Positions 62,780-64,000 of a stretch of DNA of 64,000 bases are shown here, piece after piece. Both the position numbers and the translations under genes were made by a program. The DNA is from Nocardia arizonensis (GTDB taxonomy: Bacteria > Actinomycetota > Actinomycetes > Mycobacteriales > Mycobacteriaceae): NCBI RefSeq assembly GCF_001310275.1, contig NZ_LGYZ01000083.1:62001-126000 (forward strand). Reading direction: 5' to 3'. Positions within the stretch are counted from its first letter, which is position 1. Each line of letters begins with the position of its first letter. The notes under the pieces were generated by a model that saw only the letters and a list, made by a program, of their open reading frames with translations, did no database searches and had not been told where the DNA came from.

Positions 62780-64000
62780 GTGGCATCCCGGTTCTGGCTG
62801 GGGATCGTCCCCAAACACACTCGTCCGGCGCCGCATTCGTGGACCGACTGGGTACGGATCGCGCTCGTGGTGCTGCTCGTGGCAGGCGCGAGCGCGGGCT
62901 ATCTCACCCGTGATTGGCGGCACCGGCTGTTCACCTGCAACGAGGGCGGGCCGAGCACCGAGGCATGGCAGGTGGGCGACCGGTGCGTCGGATTGTCCGA
63001 CGGACCCTACGCTTTCGGCCTCGACGCGTTCACGCATGTGATGGGGGTGATCGATGAGCAGAACAAGTCGGCCGAGAAGCACTGCGCGGGCGGGAAGCCG
63101 GTGACCGTCGGTGTGCTGCTCACCATGTCGGACGAGCTGGCAGGCAGTCGCGCCGTGCACGAACTGGAAGGTATGGCCGCGGGCCAGCGCCGCGCCAACG
63201 ACACCGGCTGCCTGCATCCGATCCGTCTGCTGGTGGGTGAGGTCGGCGACTACGACGACGACGGGGACCCGATCGCGGTGGCGCGGGAACTGGCCGAGCG
63301 CGACGAGGTGGTCGCCGTCGCCGGGATCGGACTGAGCCACGAGAGCACCGCCGAGATCGCGAATCTGCTGGCGGCGGCGAAGATTCCGATGGTCTCCGAT
63401 GTGGTCACGGCGGAGGGTTTCGACCAGAACGGCTCGCGCGCCGACCGCCCGGATTTCGAGCGATGCGACCGCTCCTACGCGGGCGGCATCGGCAAGGACT
63501 ACTACTACCGCGTCGGATTCCGGGTCGCGGTCCAGATCGAGCGGATCGGCGCAGTGGTGCCCCGCCCGGATTTCATCATGGTGCCGGTCGGCGGCTCCGA
63601 CCCCTACACCTGCACCGCGCTGCCGCTATTGCAGCGCCGGTATGACGGCGGTCTCATCGAAGTCAAATTCGACACCGAGGAGCCGAGTACCGTACTCCAA
63701 ACCGCCCGCCGGGTCTGCGCCCTTAACCAGGACGTGCGGATCGCCTACATCGCCCGCGGCCGCGACCTCGGCAGACTGCTGTCCAGCCTGGACGAGGCGT
63801 ACGCCAGCGGCCAGTGCGCGGCGAAGTCGATCACGGTGGTCAGCACCTCCGACGGCAACCGCCTGCGCACCGCCGAAGTCGACGCGGCACTCGAGGAACT
63901 CCGGCTCGACGGCCTCGGTTCGCGCAGCTTCGCCGAGGGCCGGATCCGGGTCCTGTTCACTCTGGTCGCGGGCGCGCGCGGCACGGACGACGGCACCGAC
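62780..64000 (+). CDS. Membrane-anchored type 1 periplasmic-binding-like protein, 3' end outside window
   Basis: At least 407 residues. GTG 62780 has AAGGAG 8 bases upstream. One transmembrane helix spans about residues 22-43 (WTDWVRIALVVLLVAGASAG), then the chain runs outside. The outer part looks like a branched-chain-amino-acid/receptor ligand-binding fold (VTVGVLLTMSDELAGSRAVHELEG, VVAVAGIGLSHESTAEIANLLAAAKIPMVSD, YYYRVGF). There is no cleavable signal or lipobox, so it stays anchored. No ABC permease is next to it. It may sense a ligand and report to the ATPase encoded 24 bases upstream. Confidence 0.7.
   Translation, partial: MASRFWLGIVPKHTRPAPHSWTDWVRIALVVLLVAGASAGYLTRDWRHRLFTCNEGGPSTEAWQVGDRCVGLSDGPYAFGLDAFTHVMGVIDEQNKSAEKHCAGGKPVTVGVLLTMSDELAGSRAVHELEGMAAGQRRANDTGCLHPIRLLVGEVGDYDDDGDPIAVARELAERDEVVAVAGIGLSHESTAEIANLLAAAKIPMVSDVVTAEGFDQNGSRADRPDFERCDRSYAGGIGKDYYYRVGFRVAVQIERIGAVVPRPDFIMVPVGGSDPYTCTALPLLQRRYDGGLIEVKFDTEEPSTVLQTARRVCALNQDVRIAYIARGRDLGRLLSSLDEAYASGQCAAKSITVVSTSDGNRLRTAEVDAALEELRLDGLGSRSFAEGRIRVLFTLVAGARGTDDGTD

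Noticed and set aside
1..64000. tRNA, rRNA, CRISPR arrays, transposases, prophage or integrase genes
   Set aside because: None was seen on either strand by reading. Short repeats found are local pairs and do not form arrays.

Overview
The window is high-GC actinomycete DNA. Its gene set points to a mycolate-containing member of the Corynebacteriales, most likely Nocardia or a close relative. The evidence is a cyclopropane/mycolate-type methyltransferase, a fused HadA-HadB dehydratase, an Rpf-domain protein, an Ami1-like amidase, LpqC- and EfeUOB-like loci, SigF- and ECF42-type sigma factors, many TetR regulators, and frequent GTG/TTG starts. I saw no rRNA, tRNA, CRISPR array, transposase or phage module. 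It reads as ordinary chromosome with accessory islands.

Layout. 1-1.1 kb: end of a TetR-like gene and nadE. 1.1-5.3 kb: molybdenum cofactor block, moaD-moaA (minus) divergent from moeA, a moaC-moaB fusion and moaE (plus). 5.4-9.7 kb: AraC regulator, small protein, CobW-type GTPase, secreted amidase, ECF sigma factor. 9.8-13.2 kb: SDR, mycolate-type methyltransferase, and a compact second Rho factor with an altered RNA-binding motif. 13.5-16.5 kb: hypothetical gene, then a TetR gene divergent from an MpaB-like (DUF2236) oxygenase and a 2Fe-2S ferredoxin, with a perfect 11+11 palindrome over the oxygenase start. 16.5-22.5 kb (minus): a decayed HPF/RaiA remnant, an MHS-type transporter and a gamma-glutamylation amine pathway (glutamine synthetase-like, PuuD-like hydrolase, aldehyde dehydrogenase, SDR). 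22.9-26.4 kb: Rpf protein, SnoaL-like protein, P450 and TetR. 26.5-29.1 kb: Ohr peroxidase, an SDR with no catalytic Tyr, and fused HadAB. 29.1-32.7 kb: SigF-type sigma factor, membrane protein, LigD-type polymerase domain, secreted hypothetical. 33.1-36.3 kb: envelope and exported proteins (beta-lactamase-fold hydrolase, L,D-transpeptidase, cupredoxin lipoprotein). 36.3-38.1 kb: DGPF/ECF42 pair. 38.3-43.8 kb: crotonase, GlmS paralog, pyruvate-oxidase-like enzyme. 43.9-47.1 kb: an unrecognised trio (formylglutamate-amidohydrolase-like, FolC/Mur-ligase-like, double-psi-barrel-like membrane protein). 47.2-48.9 kb: MFS exporter and ArsR metal sensor with a perfect operator. 48.9-52.2 kb: efeUOB ferrous iron uptake. 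52.3-56.3 kb: LpqC esterase, TetR-MDR pair, membrane protein, lipoprotein. 56.3-57.4 kb: about 1.1 kb with no convincing gene. 57.4-59.8 kb: P1B-5 metal ATPase with a C-terminal hemerythrin domain. 59.8-64 kb: methyltransferase, then a P-loop ATPase followed by a membrane-anchored periplasmic-binding protein cut by the window end.

Themes are redox/metal handling (Moco, CobW, EfeUOB, P1B-5 ATPase, ArsR exporter, Ohr), envelope building (HadAB, methyltransferase, Rpf, amidase, L,D-transpeptidase) and local one-regulator/one-target switches with visible palindromic operators. The best candidates for undescribed biology are the compact Rho, the oxygenase-ferredoxin switch, the FGase/FolC/membrane trio and the ATPase/binding-protein pair.
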